Assembly (NCBI RefSeq): GCF_003260205.1
Contig: NZ_QERF01000001.1
Location: 62,001 to 126,000 of the forward strand
DNA length: 64,000 nucleotides
Source: Winogradskyella tangerina
GTDB taxonomy: Bacteria > Bacteroidota > Bacteroidia > Flavobacteriales > Flavobacteriaceae
Direction of reading: 5' to 3'
The translations under genes and the position numbers were made by a program. How positions within the stretch are numbered: the first letter of the stretch is position 1; every line of letters begins with the position of its first letter. This document shows positions 1-8,144 of the stretch, in pieces. The notes under the pieces were generated by a model. The model did not search any database. It was not told the DNA's origin and worked only from the letters and a program-made list of their open reading frames with translations.

Positions 1-1
1 T

Positions 2-784
2 GTAGTTCCAGTAATATCGAAGATTGAAAATAACTTTGCATTACCTCCAATTGAAGAATTTGAAAAATTAATCACACCCAAAACAAAAGCCATCCTCATT
101 TGTAATCCAGGAAACCCAACAGGTTATTTGTATTCAAAAGAGGAAATAAAAAAACTAGCAGCAATTGTTAAGAAACACGATCTATTCCTTATTGCAGACG
201 AAGTTTATAGAGAATTTGTGTACGACGGTATTTCACATTACTCAATTCTTGAAGAAGCAGGACTAGAAGAACACGCTATCGTTGTGGATTCTGTTTCAAA
301 ACGTTACAGTATGTGTGGCGCTAGAATTGGTTATTTAGTTTCAAAAAATAAAGAGGTTATAAGTACAGCTTTAAAATTTGCACAGGCACGTTTAAGCCCA
401 CCAACACTAGCTCAGATTGCCAGTGAAGCCGCCTTAGATACACCTCAGAGTTATTTTGACGATGTAACCAACGAGTATGTAAAGCGCCGAAATATCCTTA
501 TTGAAGGACTAGAAAATATTCCAGGTGTAAAGGTTGCCAAACCAAATGGAGCTTTCTACTGTATTGCAGAATTACCTGTAAAAAATTCTGATGACTTTGC
601 AAGGTGGTTGTTAGAATCGTTTGATTATGATAATAGCACCGTAATGGTTGCACCAGCCGCAGGGTTTTACTCCACTCCTGGTGTCGGATTGAATCAAATC
701 AGAATTGCATATGTTTTGAATGAAGAGCGCCTTAAAAAAGCGATTAAAATCTTAGATGAAGCTCTAAAAGTTTATAAGGACTAA
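2..784 (+). CDS. Pyridoxal-phosphate aminotransferase, class I/II (5' end outside window)
   Basis: The reading frame is open from base 2, so the N-terminal part lies upstream of the window. The visible part shows the fold-type I aminotransferase signature: NPGNPTG just before base 125, the PLP-contacting stretch LIADEVY, and the Schiff-base lysine in SVSKR (codon at 299-301), followed by GARIGY. Such enzymes transfer amino groups between an amino acid and a 2-oxoacid in the cytosol; aspartate or aromatic substrates are likely, but the substrate cannot be fixed from this fragment. The stop codon overlaps the murB start by one base (TAATG), so the two are probably co-transcribed and translationally coupled. 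A second, intact aminotransferase lies near 60-61 kb. Confidence 0.9.
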   Translation, partial: VVPVISKIENNFALPPIEEFEKLITPKTKAILICNPGNPTGYLYSKEEIKKLAAIVKKHDLFLIADEVYREFVYDGISHYSILEEAGLEEHAIVVDSVSKRYSMCGARIGYLVSKNKEVISTALKFAQARLSPPTLAQIASEAALDTPQSYFDDVTNEYVKRRNILIEGLENIPGVKVAKPNGAFYCIAELPVKNSDDFARWLLESFDYDNSTVMVAPAAGFYSTPGVGLNQIRIAYVLNEERLKKAIKILDEALKVYKD

Positions 785-1794
785 TGATTGAAGAAAACGT
801 TTCTTTAAGGCCTTACAACACCTTCGGTATTGATGTTAATGCAAAATCATTTTGCAATATTTCTTCGGTCGAAGCACTTAAGATTCAACTACGCGAACAT
901 CAAAACCAACCACTTTTTGTTTTGGGCGGTGGAAGTAATATGCTACTCACCAAAAATATTGAAGCCCTGGTATTGCATATTAATATTAAGGGAATTGAAG
1001 TTGTCGAAGAAACAAATGAAACCGTCCTAATTAAAGCAATGGCCGGTGAAAATTGGCATGAGTTTGTACTTTGGTGTCTTGATCATAATTATGGCGGTAT
1101 TGAAAATCTGTCGTTGATCCCCGGAAATGTAGGTACAGCACCTATTCAAAATATTGGTGCTTATGGTGTTGAGCTTAAGGACGTTTTTGTGAGTTGTGAA
1201 ACCATAAGAATTAAAGATCAAGAATCAGTAACCTTCACTAAGGAAGATTGTCAGTTTGGCTATAGAGAATCTATTTTCAAACAAGATTTAAAAGGTCAAT
1301 ATATTATTACAAGTGTTACCTTCAAATTAACCAAAACGAACCACAAGCTTCATACAGATTATGGTGCCATTAAGCAGCAGCTAAAAGATTCCAATATTGA
1401 TTCACCATCAATCCGTGATATTTCAAATGCAGTCATTGCCATTAGACAAAGCAAGCTCCCCGACCCAAACGAAATTGGTAATAGCGGTAGTTTTTTCAAA
1501 AATCCAGTTATAAGCAAATTACAATTTCAAAAGCTACAAGAAAACTTCCCGAAAGTGCCGTCTTACAGCGTTTCAGAAGACCTTGTAAAAGTACCCTCAG
1601 GATGGCTCATTGAAAAAGCTGGCTTTAAAGGGAAGCGCTTCAATAACTATGGCGTACACAATAAACAGGCATTGGTTTTAGTTAATTATGGCGGTGCTAA
1701 AGGCAGCGATATATATGATTTAGCACTATTAATTCAAAAAACGGTAAAACGAATTTTTGATATTACCATAGAAACCGAAGTGAATATAATTTAA
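784..1794 (+). CDS. murB: UDP-N-acetylenolpyruvoylglucosamine reductase MurB
   Basis: MurB reduces UDP-GlcNAc-enolpyruvate to UDP-MurNAc with NADPH, the second committed step of peptidoglycan synthesis in the cytosol. The 336-residue protein has the FAD-binding motif VLGGGSNML, the SLIPGNVGTAPIQNIGAYG block, the YR(E)S motif before the substrate domain, the catalytic serine in GNSGSFFKNP and the C-terminal acid in IETEVNII. Length and motif spacing match the E. coli-like type I MurB. It begins on the last base of the preceding aminotransferase stop codon. The identification is secure. Confidence 0.97.
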   Translation: MIEENVSLRPYNTFGIDVNAKSFCNISSVEALKIQLREHQNQPLFVLGGGSNMLLTKNIEALVLHINIKGIEVVEETNETVLIKAMAGENWHEFVLWCLDHNYGGIENLSLIPGNVGTAPIQNIGAYGVELKDVFVSCETIRIKDQESVTFTKEDCQFGYRESIFKQDLKGQYIITSVTFKLTKTNHKLHTDYGAIKQQLKDSNIDSPSIRDISNAVIAIRQSKLPDPNEIGNSGSFFKNPVISKLQFQKLQENFPKVPSYSVSEDLVKVPSGWLIEKAGFKGKRFNNYGVHNKQALVLVNYGGAKGSDIYDLALLIQKTVKRIFDITIETEVNII

Positions 1795-1844
1795 CAAGTC
1801 GTAAGGCTTTTAAGTTAAGTCCTTTTGTTTCTTTTGTATTATAG

Positions 1845-1852
1845 TATATTTA
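1845..1852 (+). promoter_or_regulatory. Probable -7 element upstream of sigma/anti-sigma pair
   Basis: TATATTTA is a one-base mismatch to the Bacteroidota TAnnTTTG element. A TTTTG lies upstream with TTG at 1825-1827, 17 bases away, a usual -33/-7 spacing. It is placed to drive the sigma factor gene beginning at 1905. Inference from motif and position only. Confidence 0.45.
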
Positions 1853-1904
1853 CCCTAATAAATAGTTTTCTAAATTTTAAAAATTACAAAAGCGACTTCC
1901 TATT

Positions 1905-2438
1905 TTGAGCATTACACCAACAGAGCAAAAAATTATTGATTTACTTGAAAAGGGTGATAAACGCGCTTTAAATCTACTTTACGAGAACTATTCTAATAGC
2001 TTATACGGTGTAATTTTAAAGATCACAATTAATGAGGAAATAGCTGAAGATGCATTGCAAGAAACCTTTATTAAAGTGTGGAAAAATGCGCATAAATACG
2101 ATCCGAGCAAAGCTAAATTATTCACATGGTTGTTCCGGATAGCTCGTAATACGGCTATAGATAAATTGCGTAGTTATAATAATCGCTTTCAGAAGGAAGT
2201 CCAAATCGACACTTCTAACGTATATATCTTACCATCAAGTAATTTAAACCAAGATGTTTTGGATATTAAGGAGCACGTTGGTCGATTAGAAGAAAAGTAC
2301 CAAATTGTCCTCGACGCCTTGTTTTTTCAGGGCATGACACAGCAAGAAGCTAGTGATGAATTAGACATTCCGCTGGGTACGATTAAGTCGAGATTAAAAA
2401 TAGGATTACGAGAACTTAAAAAAGTTTACGATCCATAA
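1905..2438 (+). CDS. ECF-type RNA polymerase sigma factor
   Basis: A 177-residue sigma-70 family protein of the extracytoplasmic function type. Region 2 spans about residues 20-95 (LYENYSN, EDALQETFIKVWKN, FTWLFRIARNTAIDKLR) and region 4 about 115-170, with the helix-turn-helix GMTQQEASDELDIPLGTIKSRLK. No sigma 1.1 or region 3 is present. The start is TTG; no ATG lies upstream in frame near the ribosome-binding region. The next gene, 10 bases downstream, encodes a membrane anti-sigma factor, so this protein is probably held inactive at the membrane until an envelope signal releases it. Its regulon is unknown. Confidence 0.92.
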   Translation: MSITPTEQKIIDLLEKGDKRALNLLYENYSNSLYGVILKITINEEIAEDALQETFIKVWKNAHKYDPSKAKLFTWLFRIARNTAIDKLRSYNNRFQKEVQIDTSNVYILPSSNLNQDVLDIKEHVGRLEEKYQIVLDALFFQGMTQQEASDELDIPLGTIKSRLKIGLRELKKVYDP

Positions 2439-2448
2439 ATGAATTTAT

Positions 2449-3243
2449 ATGGAAACAAAATTACATAGCTTTTTAAATTCTAACCTACTCAATAAATATT
2501 TGGTAGGTGAAGCTTCCTATGATGAAACTAAGGAGGTAGAATTTTTCATATCTAATTATCCTGAAGCGGCTGAGGCCTATGAAAAACTTCAGAATAATTT
2601 AGATTTAATTGCCAAGGCCGGTGCAGTTGATGTTCCAAATCATGTTTTGGGTAATATCTTGAATGCTTTAGATGAAACTAACGAAACAAAAGTTATTCAG
2701 TTAGTTCAAAACAAGAAAACACCATGGTATAGTATTGCTGCTACAGCTGCTGCTGTTTTATTTGCAGTATCATCTTTCTTTTTATATCAGAAAAACAAAG
2801 GTTTAATGGACGAAAACAATGTTGTTGTTGAAGAGATCTTTGACCTCAGAAGTGATATTGAAAAGAACAATGCTAAACTTGATGAATTGTCAGCGGAGCT
2901 CAATAAATTGAATCATCCTGATGCTCGGAAATACGTAATCAATGGTAACGAACGCTACAAGAGTTTAAAAACTGTAGCCTATATTAACCCTGTTGAAAAA
3001 ACATCAATGATCGATGTTATTACACTTCCTCAGCTCCCAGAAGATCAGCATTACCAGATATGGGCTGAACTTCAGGACCGTATGGTTAATTTGGGCATTT
3101 TAGACGAATCAAATCGCAAGCTCAAGCAAATTCCTTACATGGAAGACGCTCTTGCCTTAAGTATTAAAATTGGAAAAGATGGAGAAGAAACCAACGAAAA
3201 TAATACTGAAGTAGCCGAGATCTCCTTGAAAGAAAACGAATAA
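2449..3243 (+). CDS. Anti-sigma factor, RskA (anti-sigma-K) family, single-pass membrane protein
   Basis: 264 residues. The N-terminal ~80 residues form a cytoplasmic zinc-less anti-sigma-like segment (LNKYLVGEAS, a typical start in flavobacterial members). A transmembrane helix follows at about 93-113 (WYSIAATAAAVLFAVSSFF), then a coiled-coil linker of about 40 residues and a C-terminal extracytoplasmic RskA domain containing PQLPEDQHYQIW and LGILDE. It should bind and inhibit the sigma factor encoded immediately upstream. The C-terminal tail is rich in Glu and Asn. The next gene is convergent, with a hairpin terminator between them. Confidence 0.88.
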   Translation: METKLHSFLNSNLLNKYLVGEASYDETKEVEFFISNYPEAAEAYEKLQNNLDLIAKAGAVDVPNHVLGNILNALDETNETKVIQLVQNKKTPWYSIAATAAAVLFAVSSFFLYQKNKGLMDENNVVVEEIFDLRSDIEKNNAKLDELSAELNKLNHPDARKYVINGNERYKSLKTVAYINPVEKTSMIDVITLPQLPEDQHYQIWAELQDRMVNLGILDESNRKLKQIPYMEDALALSIKIGKDGEETNENNTEVAEISLKENE

Positions 3244-3259
3244 TCAAATTCAACTACAT

Positions 3260-3296
3260 AAAAAAGGCACCTTAATCGGTGCCTTTTTTATTTTTG
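3260..3296 (+). terminator. Rho-independent terminator after anti-sigma gene (bidirectional)
   Basis: The GC-rich stem GGCACC (3266-3271) pairs with GGTGCC (3278-3283) across a six-base loop, followed by a T-run on the plus strand and preceded by an A-run that serves the minus strand. It separates the sigma/anti-sigma pair from convergent aqpZ. Confidence 0.9.
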
Positions 3297-3300
3297 AGAA

Positions 3301-3987
3301 TTATTCTTTCTCGAATAAAGCCTTATGAATAATACCGCCGATAATGGCACCTGCAATTGGCGCCACCCAGAACAACCAAACTTGAGACATATAAGCGCCA
3401 TCAGCAAATAAAGCCTGGCTTAATGACCTTGCAGGGTTAACTGAAGTATTTGTTATTGGTATACTAATTAAGTGAATTAGGGTTAAAGCCAAACCAATAG
3501 CAATAGGCGCAAAACCTTTAGGAGCTCTCGCATTTGTACTTCCTAAAATCACTAATAAGAAAAACGCAGTTAATACAATTTCTGCGACTAGTGCTGACAT
3601 CATGTTATAACCATCAGGTGAAAGGTCGTCATAGCCATTTGCAGCAAATCCACCAACAGACTCAAATCCAGATTTACCTGAAACTATGAGATACAATACA
3701 GCCGCAGCAGCAACTGCACCTACAACCTGCGCAAGGATGTAACCGATGAGATCTTTGGCTTCAAACTTTCCTCCGATCCAAAGTCCAATTGACACAGCAG
3801 GATTGAAATGCCCGCCAGAAATATGACCAACAGCATATGCCATAGTTAAGACCGTTAGACCAAAAGCTAATGCTACTCCTACAAATCCGATTCCAAGATC
3901 TGGTATACCTGCAGCATAGATTGCGCTACCGCAACCACCAAATACAAGCCAAAATGTCCCGAAAAACTCAGCAAATAATTTTTTCAT
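3301..3987 (-). CDS. aqpZ: Aquaporin Z, water channel
   Basis: A polytopic inner-membrane protein of 228 residues with the two pore NPA motifs (HFNPAVS and SVNPARS), the start [20 protein letters not shown] and six hydrophobic segments, the standard size for bacterial AqpZ. It passes water across the cytoplasmic membrane. I chose the ATG at 3987; the open frame runs 17 codons further upstream, but aquaporins begin at MKK-AEF and the upstream residues look non-coding. No exact TAnnTTTG element was found for it. Confidence 0.95.
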   Translation of the reverse strand: MKKLFAEFFGTFWLVFGGCGSAIYAAGIPDLGIGFVGVALAFGLTVLTMAYAVGHISGGHFNPAVSIGLWIGGKFEAKDLIGYILAQVVGAVAAAAVLYLIVSGKSGFESVGGFAANGYDDLSPDGYNMMSALVAEIVLTAFFLLVILGSTNARAPKGFAPIAIGLALTLIHLISIPITNTSVNPARSLSQALFADGAYMSQVWLFWVAPIAGAIIGGIIHKALFEKE

Positions 3988-4092
3988 AATTGATAAATAA
4001 TTAGTTAGTAAAAAATGTTTAATAATTATGTGACACAAGAATTAATGGTGAAGTCACAGTGCAGGAGGCATACTAAATATACATAAAAGCAT

Positions 4093-4100
4093 TATCTTTG
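4093..4100 (+). promoter_or_regulatory. -7 promoter element TATCTTTG
   Basis: An exact match to the Bacteroidota TAnnTTTG element, 19 bases before the start codon of the small membrane protein gene at 4120. It probably drives the run of genes down to 7231. No clear -33 TTG was seen. Confidence 0.7.
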
Positions 4101-4119
4101 CATTAAATTTAGTAAAACT

Positions 4120-4323
4120 ATGAAATTACTTCTTCTTACGCTTGGCATGTTAGCCCTTGCAATTGCAGGTATAGCCATTAAATTATGGGCAAAAAAAGAC
4201 GGTGAATTTGCTGGTACATGTGCCAGTCAAAACCCAATGCTCAACAGAGAAGGTGAAGCTTGTGGTTTTTGCGGTAAAACACCCGACCAATTCAAAGATT
4301 GTAAGGAACCTCAACATTCTTAA
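4120..4323 (+). CDS. Small membrane-anchored protein with C-terminal CxxC
   Basis: A 67-residue protein with one hydrophobic N-terminal helix (about 1-23), then a short soluble tail holding four cysteines: one in GTCASQ, CGFCG, and one in KDCKEP. The CxxC plus flanking cysteines could bind a metal or form disulfides if the tail is periplasmic; orientation is not certain. I do not recognise a characterised family, although similar short proteins occur in flavobacteria. It directly abuts the glycosyltransferase gene and has its own -7 promoter element. Confidence 0.7.
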   Translation: MKLLLLTLGMLALAIAGIAIKLWAKKDGEFAGTCASQNPMLNREGEACGFCGKTPDQFKDCKEPQHS

Positions 4324-4329
4324 TTGTTA

Positions 4330-5442
4330 ATGGGTTTCACAGCAATACTTTTCTATGTATTCGTAGGTGTTGTTGGTATTCAAGTTATTTATTATCTCTC
4401 TTTCTTTTTTTCTTTTTCGAGCAAGACGGAACAAATAAAACTTAAGAAACAAATTCCTGTTTCGGTAATTATTTGCGCCAAGAATGAAGCGGAAAACTTA
4501 GAACGAAATCTTCTTGAAATTTTAAACCAGAACTATTCAAATTTTGAATTAGTACTGGTAAATGATGGTTCATCAGATGAAACCCTACAGATCATGGAGC
4601 GGTTTCAAGCTGAGAATTCCAATATTAAAATTGTAGATGTAAAAACCAATGAAGCGTTTTGGGGTAATAAAAAATACGCCTTAACGCTAGGTATAAAGGC
4701 AGCTTCGAATGACTTTCTTGTTTTTACTGATGCCGATTGCAAACCTAATTCAGAAAATTGGTTAGCTCAAATGAGTAGTAAGTTTTCAAATCAGAAAGCT
4801 ATTGTGTTGGGCTATGGCGCTTATGCTAAAAAACGCTTTTCACTTCTCAACCAATTGATTCGTTTTGAAACCGTACTCACAGCCATTCAGTACTTTTCAT
4901 TTGCTAGGTTAAAAATGCCATATATGGGCGTTGGTAGAAATATGGCTTACAGAAAAGAACTCTTTTTCATTAACAATGGCTTCAATGGGCATATGGCTAT
5001 AAAATCTGGTGATGATGATCTCTTTATTAATGAAGTAGCTGATGCATCAAACACTGAGATCTGTATTTCTAAAGAAAGTTTCACCATTTCTGAACCCAAA
5101 ACCACTTTCAAAGATTGGTTTTTACAAAAAAGGCGACATGTGAGTACTTCCACGTTTTATAAATTCAAACATAAACTACTATTAGGTTTATTCTATATAA
5201 CACAACTCTTGTTCTGGGTATTAGCTATTTTGCTGTTTTTACTCGGATATAATTGGCAGTGGCTCTTGGCACTCGCATTATTCCGGTTTATCATTCAACT
5301 TTTAAATTTTGGTATGGCAGCGAAAAAACTCGATGAAATAAATCTAGTATTTACGGCGCCTTTTTTAGAAATATTTTTAATTAGTATGCAATTAAGTATC
5401 TTTATTGCTAATCTAATATCTACACCCAAGCATTGGAAATAA
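4330..5442 (+). CDS. Membrane-bound family 2 glycosyltransferase
   Basis: About 370 residues. An N-terminal hydrophobic helix is followed by a GT-A domain with the family 2 landmarks VNDGSSDET (nucleotide binding), DADCKP (metal-binding DxD-like site), GDDDLF (likely catalytic acids) and a QKRRH sequence in the position of QxxRW. Two or three hydrophobic helices close the C-terminus. It probably transfers a sugar from an NDP-sugar to a lipid or polysaccharide at the inner membrane; acceptor and donor are unknown. The ATG at 4330 is preferred over the in-frame TTG at 4324. The gene's last 10 bases overlap the next sigma factor gene. Confidence 0.88.
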   Translation: MGFTAILFYVFVGVVGIQVIYYLSFFFSFSSKTEQIKLKKQIPVSVIICAKNEAENLERNLLEILNQNYSNFELVLVNDGSSDETLQIMERFQAENSNIKIVDVKTNEAFWGNKKYALTLGIKAASNDFLVFTDADCKPNSENWLAQMSSKFSNQKAIVLGYGAYAKKRFSLLNQLIRFETVLTAIQYFSFARLKMPYMGVGRNMAYRKELFFINNGFNGHMAIKSGDDDLFINEVADASNTEICISKESFTISEPKTTFKDWFLQKRRHVSTSTFYKFKHKLLLGLFYITQLLFWVLAILLFLLGYNWQWLLALALFRFIIQLLNFGMAAKKLDEINLVFTAPFLEIFLISMQLSIFIANLISTPKHWK

Positions 5443-5978
5443 AAGACGCAATTAACAAAGCCAAACAGAATGATCAGATTGCGTTCAACTTTCTATTAGA
5501 TTCTTTTTGGAACGACGTTTACACCTTCCAGCTAAAACGCACTCAAAACGAAAACGACGCTGAAGATATTACCATTCAGACGTTTTCTAGGGCTTTTGAT
5601 AAGATCAGTACGTATAACGAAGACTATAAGTTTAAAACTTGGCTGATTACCATTTCAAAAAATATTCATATCGATTTAGTTCGAAGACAGAAGAAGTCTA
5701 TTCAAAATACTTCTAAAGACAATGAAGACAGCTATCTCGAGATCATTGACGATTCGCCTAGTCCTGAAGATAAAATTATCACCGAACAGAATCTGGCCAA
5801 GCTACTAAGAGATATAAAAAAATTAAAACCTCATTATCAGGAAGTCATCAACCTAAGGTATTTTCAGGAATTGAGCTACAAGGAAATTTCCGAAGAACTT
5901 AAGGAACCCATTAATAATGTCAAGGTAAAACTGCTGAGGGCAAAGAAACTCTTAGCTGCCATTATCACAAAAGCCTAA
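5433..5978 (+). CDS. Orphan ECF-type sigma factor
   Basis: A 181-residue sigma-70 family protein with region 2 (about 15-90: ENDAEDITIQTFSRAF, FKTWLITISKN) and region 4 (about 125-178: YFQELSYKEISEELKEP). It starts at TTG inside the 3' end of the glycosyltransferase gene and its stop overlaps the ATG of the following Nramp-like gene (TAATG), so translation of all three is probably coupled. No anti-sigma gene is adjacent, unlike the pair at 1.9-3.2 kb. How its activity is controlled cannot be read from the sequence. Confidence 0.9.
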   Translation: MEIKDAINKAKQNDQIAFNFLLDSFWNDVYTFQLKRTQNENDAEDITIQTFSRAFDKISTYNEDYKFKTWLITISKNIHIDLVRRQKKSIQNTSKDNEDSYLEIIDDSPSPEDKIITEQNLAKLLRDIKKLKPHYQEVINLRYFQELSYKEISEELKEPINNVKVKLLRAKKLLAAIITKA

Positions 5979-7231
5979 TGTTTTCACAATTAAAAAAGCT
6001 CGGTCCAGGTTTATTATTTGCTGGTGCAGCAATTGGTGTTTCGCATTTGGTGCAGTCTACGAGAGCCGGTGCAGATTTCGGATTGGGGCTAATTTGGGCA
6101 TTGATTCTTGTGAATTTATTCAAATACCCATTTTTTCAATATGGCCCAAGATATGCCTCGGCAACTGGTGAAAGCTTATTGGAAGGCTATCACAAGCTCG
6201 GTAAAGGAATTTTAATCACTTACTTTATTCTCAATTTAGCGGTGATGTTCACCATTCAAACGGCCGTCACAATTGTCACAGCCGGATTAGCAAACTCGCT
6301 CTTTGGAGATATTAGTTTTTTGAACTTCGGAATAGAAAGCATTAGTAGTGTAGAACTATGGACGATCATTATACTTAGTCTTTGTCTATTTATTCTTTTC
6401 GTCGGAAAGTATAGTACTTTAGATAAACTGATCAAAGTAATTATTGTGATTCTCACCATTAGTACTTTGGTGGCCGTTTATTTTGCTTTTACGGAGTTTG
6501 AAGCGCCCATTAATTATGTTCAGGTCTTTCCTGAAAGTAAAGTTGAAATTGTTTTTTTAATTGCATTTATGGGTTGGATGCCTGCACCTTTAGATATTTC
6601 AGTATGGCATTCTATTTGGGCAATAGAAAAGAAAAAAGACGAAGCTAGCTTTACGCCTAAAAATGCCTTACTCGATTTCAATATTGGGTATATCGGCGCA
6701 ATTATTCTTGGAATTTCATTTGTGTGTTTAGGGTATTTTGTGATGTTCAATACAGGTGAATCCTTCAGTGCAAAGGCTGGTGAATTTTCTAACCAATTAA
6801 TTGACTTGTACACAAAAAGTTTAGGCAATTGGGCTTATATTCTTATTGGTATTGCGGCATTCACCACCATGTTTAGCACCACCATCACAACATTAGATGC
6901 CTCACCACGAGTAATGTCGAGGTCTTTGGAGATACTTTTCAATAAAACACACAAATATGGATATCTCATCTGGATATTTATTCTCGCAATAGGTACTGTG
7001 CTCATCTTTTTTGCATTTGCATCAGAAATGGGATTACTCATTAAAATTGCTACCATTTTATCATTCGTAACGGCGCCTTTCTACGCAATAATCAATTACA
7101 AACTAATTTCAAGTAAGCATACACCAGAGGCCTGGAGGCCAAGTATAATCCTTCATATACTATCGTGGGCAGGGATTTTATTTTTGATAGGATTTAGCAT
7201 TTGGTACATTACAATGTTGCAACAATTTTAA
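5978..7231 (+). CDS. Divergent Nramp (SLC11) superfamily membrane transporter
   Basis: A 417-residue polytopic inner-membrane protein with about 11 hydrophobic segments. The start (KKLGPGLLFAGAAIG) and the RAGADFG that follows resemble helix 1 of Nramp divalent-metal transporters. The canonical DPGN metal-binding motif is absent: by my hand alignment, residues 20-23 are GVSH. In the helix 6 region the protein reads GWMPAP where canonical members have an MPH-type motif. Fold assignment is from overall pattern; substrate is unknown, and Mn2+/Fe2+ transport should not be assumed. It is translationally coupled to the orphan sigma factor upstream. Confidence 0.8.
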   Translation: MFSQLKKLGPGLLFAGAAIGVSHLVQSTRAGADFGLGLIWALILVNLFKYPFFQYGPRYASATGESLLEGYHKLGKGILITYFILNLAVMFTIQTAVTIVTAGLANSLFGDISFLNFGIESISSVELWTIIILSLCLFILFVGKYSTLDKLIKVIIVILTISTLVAVYFAFTEFEAPINYVQVFPESKVEIVFLIAFMGWMPAPLDISVWHSIWAIEKKKDEASFTPKNALLDFNIGYIGAIILGISFVCLGYFVMFNTGESFSAKAGEFSNQLIDLYTKSLGNWAYILIGIAAFTTMFSTTITTLDASPRVMSRSLEILFNKTHKYGYLIWIFILAIGTVLIFFAFASEMGLLIKIATILSFVTAPFYAIINYKLISSKHTPEAWRPSIILHILSWAGILFLIGFSIWYITMLQQF

Positions 7232-7243
7232 TTATTTACTTCG

Positions 7244-7251
7244 TATCTTTG
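7244..7251 (+). promoter_or_regulatory. -7 promoter element TATCTTTG before lipA
   Basis: An exact TAnnTTTG match 20 bases upstream of the lipA ATG, with TTG at 7217-7219 as a possible, rather distant -33 element. It gives lipA-gap its own promoter. Confidence 0.7.
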
Positions 7252-7271
7252 CTAACTGAAAAAGGAAATGA

Positions 7272-8144
7272 ATGGAAACGAAAGTAGCTTCAAATATTTT
7301 ACCAGAACGCAAACCGAAATGGTTACGCGTAAAATTACCAACAGGTAAAAAATATACCGAACTCCGAAGTCTTGTTGATAAGTACAAGCTCAATACAATT
7401 TGTACTTCTGGAAGTTGTCCTAACATGGGTGAATGTTGGGGCGAAGGTACAGCTACATTTATGATCTTAGGTAATATCTGTACACGCTCGTGTGGCTTTT
7501 GTGGTGTAAAAACCGGTAGACCAGAAACTGTTGATTGGGATGAACCTGAAAAAGTAGCTCGTTCTATTAAGATCATGCAGATCAAACATGCAGTTTTAAC
7601 AAGTGTTGACAGAGATGACCTGAAAGATATGGGTAGCATTATGTGGGCAGAAACTGTGAAAGCTGTTCGCAGAATGAATCCGGAAACAACCCTCGAAACA
7701 CTTATCCCAGATTTTCAAGGGATAGAACGCCATATTGATAGAATTATAGAAGTTGCACCAGAAGTAGTTTCTCATAATATTGAAACGGTTAGACGATTAA
7801 CACGCGAGGTGAGAATTCAGGCGAAATACGATCGCAGTATGGGTGTTTTGAAATATTTAAAACAACAGGGACAACGTAGAACTAAGTCTGGAATTATGCT
7901 TGGATTAGGTGAAGCCCGAGAAGAAGTCATAGAAACTTTACACGACTTGAGAGAAAATGATGTTGATGTGGTAACGATTGGGCAGTATCTTCAACCCAGT
8001 AAAAAACACCTGCCGGTTCAACGCTTTATCAATCCAGATGAATTTGAAGAATACAAAGAGATTGGTTTAAACCTTGGATTTAGACATGTGGAAAGTAGTG
8101 CACTTGTGAGATCATCTTACAAGGCACAAAAACATATCAATTAA
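7272..8144 (+). CDS. lipA: Lipoyl synthase LipA
   Basis: A radical-SAM enzyme that inserts two sulfur atoms into protein-bound octanoyl groups to make lipoyl cofactors for 2-oxoacid dehydrogenases and the glycine cleavage system. The 290-residue protein has both cluster motifs: the auxiliary cluster C-x4-C-x5-C (Cys44, 49, 55) and the SAM-cluster C-x3-C-x2-C (Cys70, 74, 77). The C-terminus has the conserved serine motif [10 protein letters not shown]. The stop overlaps the ATG of the next gene by one base. Confidence 0.98.
   Translation: METKVASNILPERKPKWLRVKLPTGKKYTELRSLVDKYKLNTICTSGSCPNMGECWGEGTATFMILGNICTRSCGFCGVKTGRPETVDWDEPEKVARSIKIMQIKHAVLTSVDRDDLKDMGSIMWAETVKAVRRMNPETTLETLIPDFQGIERHIDRIIEVAPEVVSHNIETVRRLTREVRIQAKYDRSMGVLKYLKQQGQRRTKSGIMLGLGEAREEVIETLHDLRENDVDVVTIGQYLQPSKKHLPVQRFINPDEFEEYKEIGLNLGFRHVESSALVRSSYKAQKHIN

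Noticed and set aside
3988..4038. 17-residue extension of aquaporin Z
   Set aside because: Aquaporins begin at the MKKLFAEF segment; the added residues look like translated non-coding DNA.
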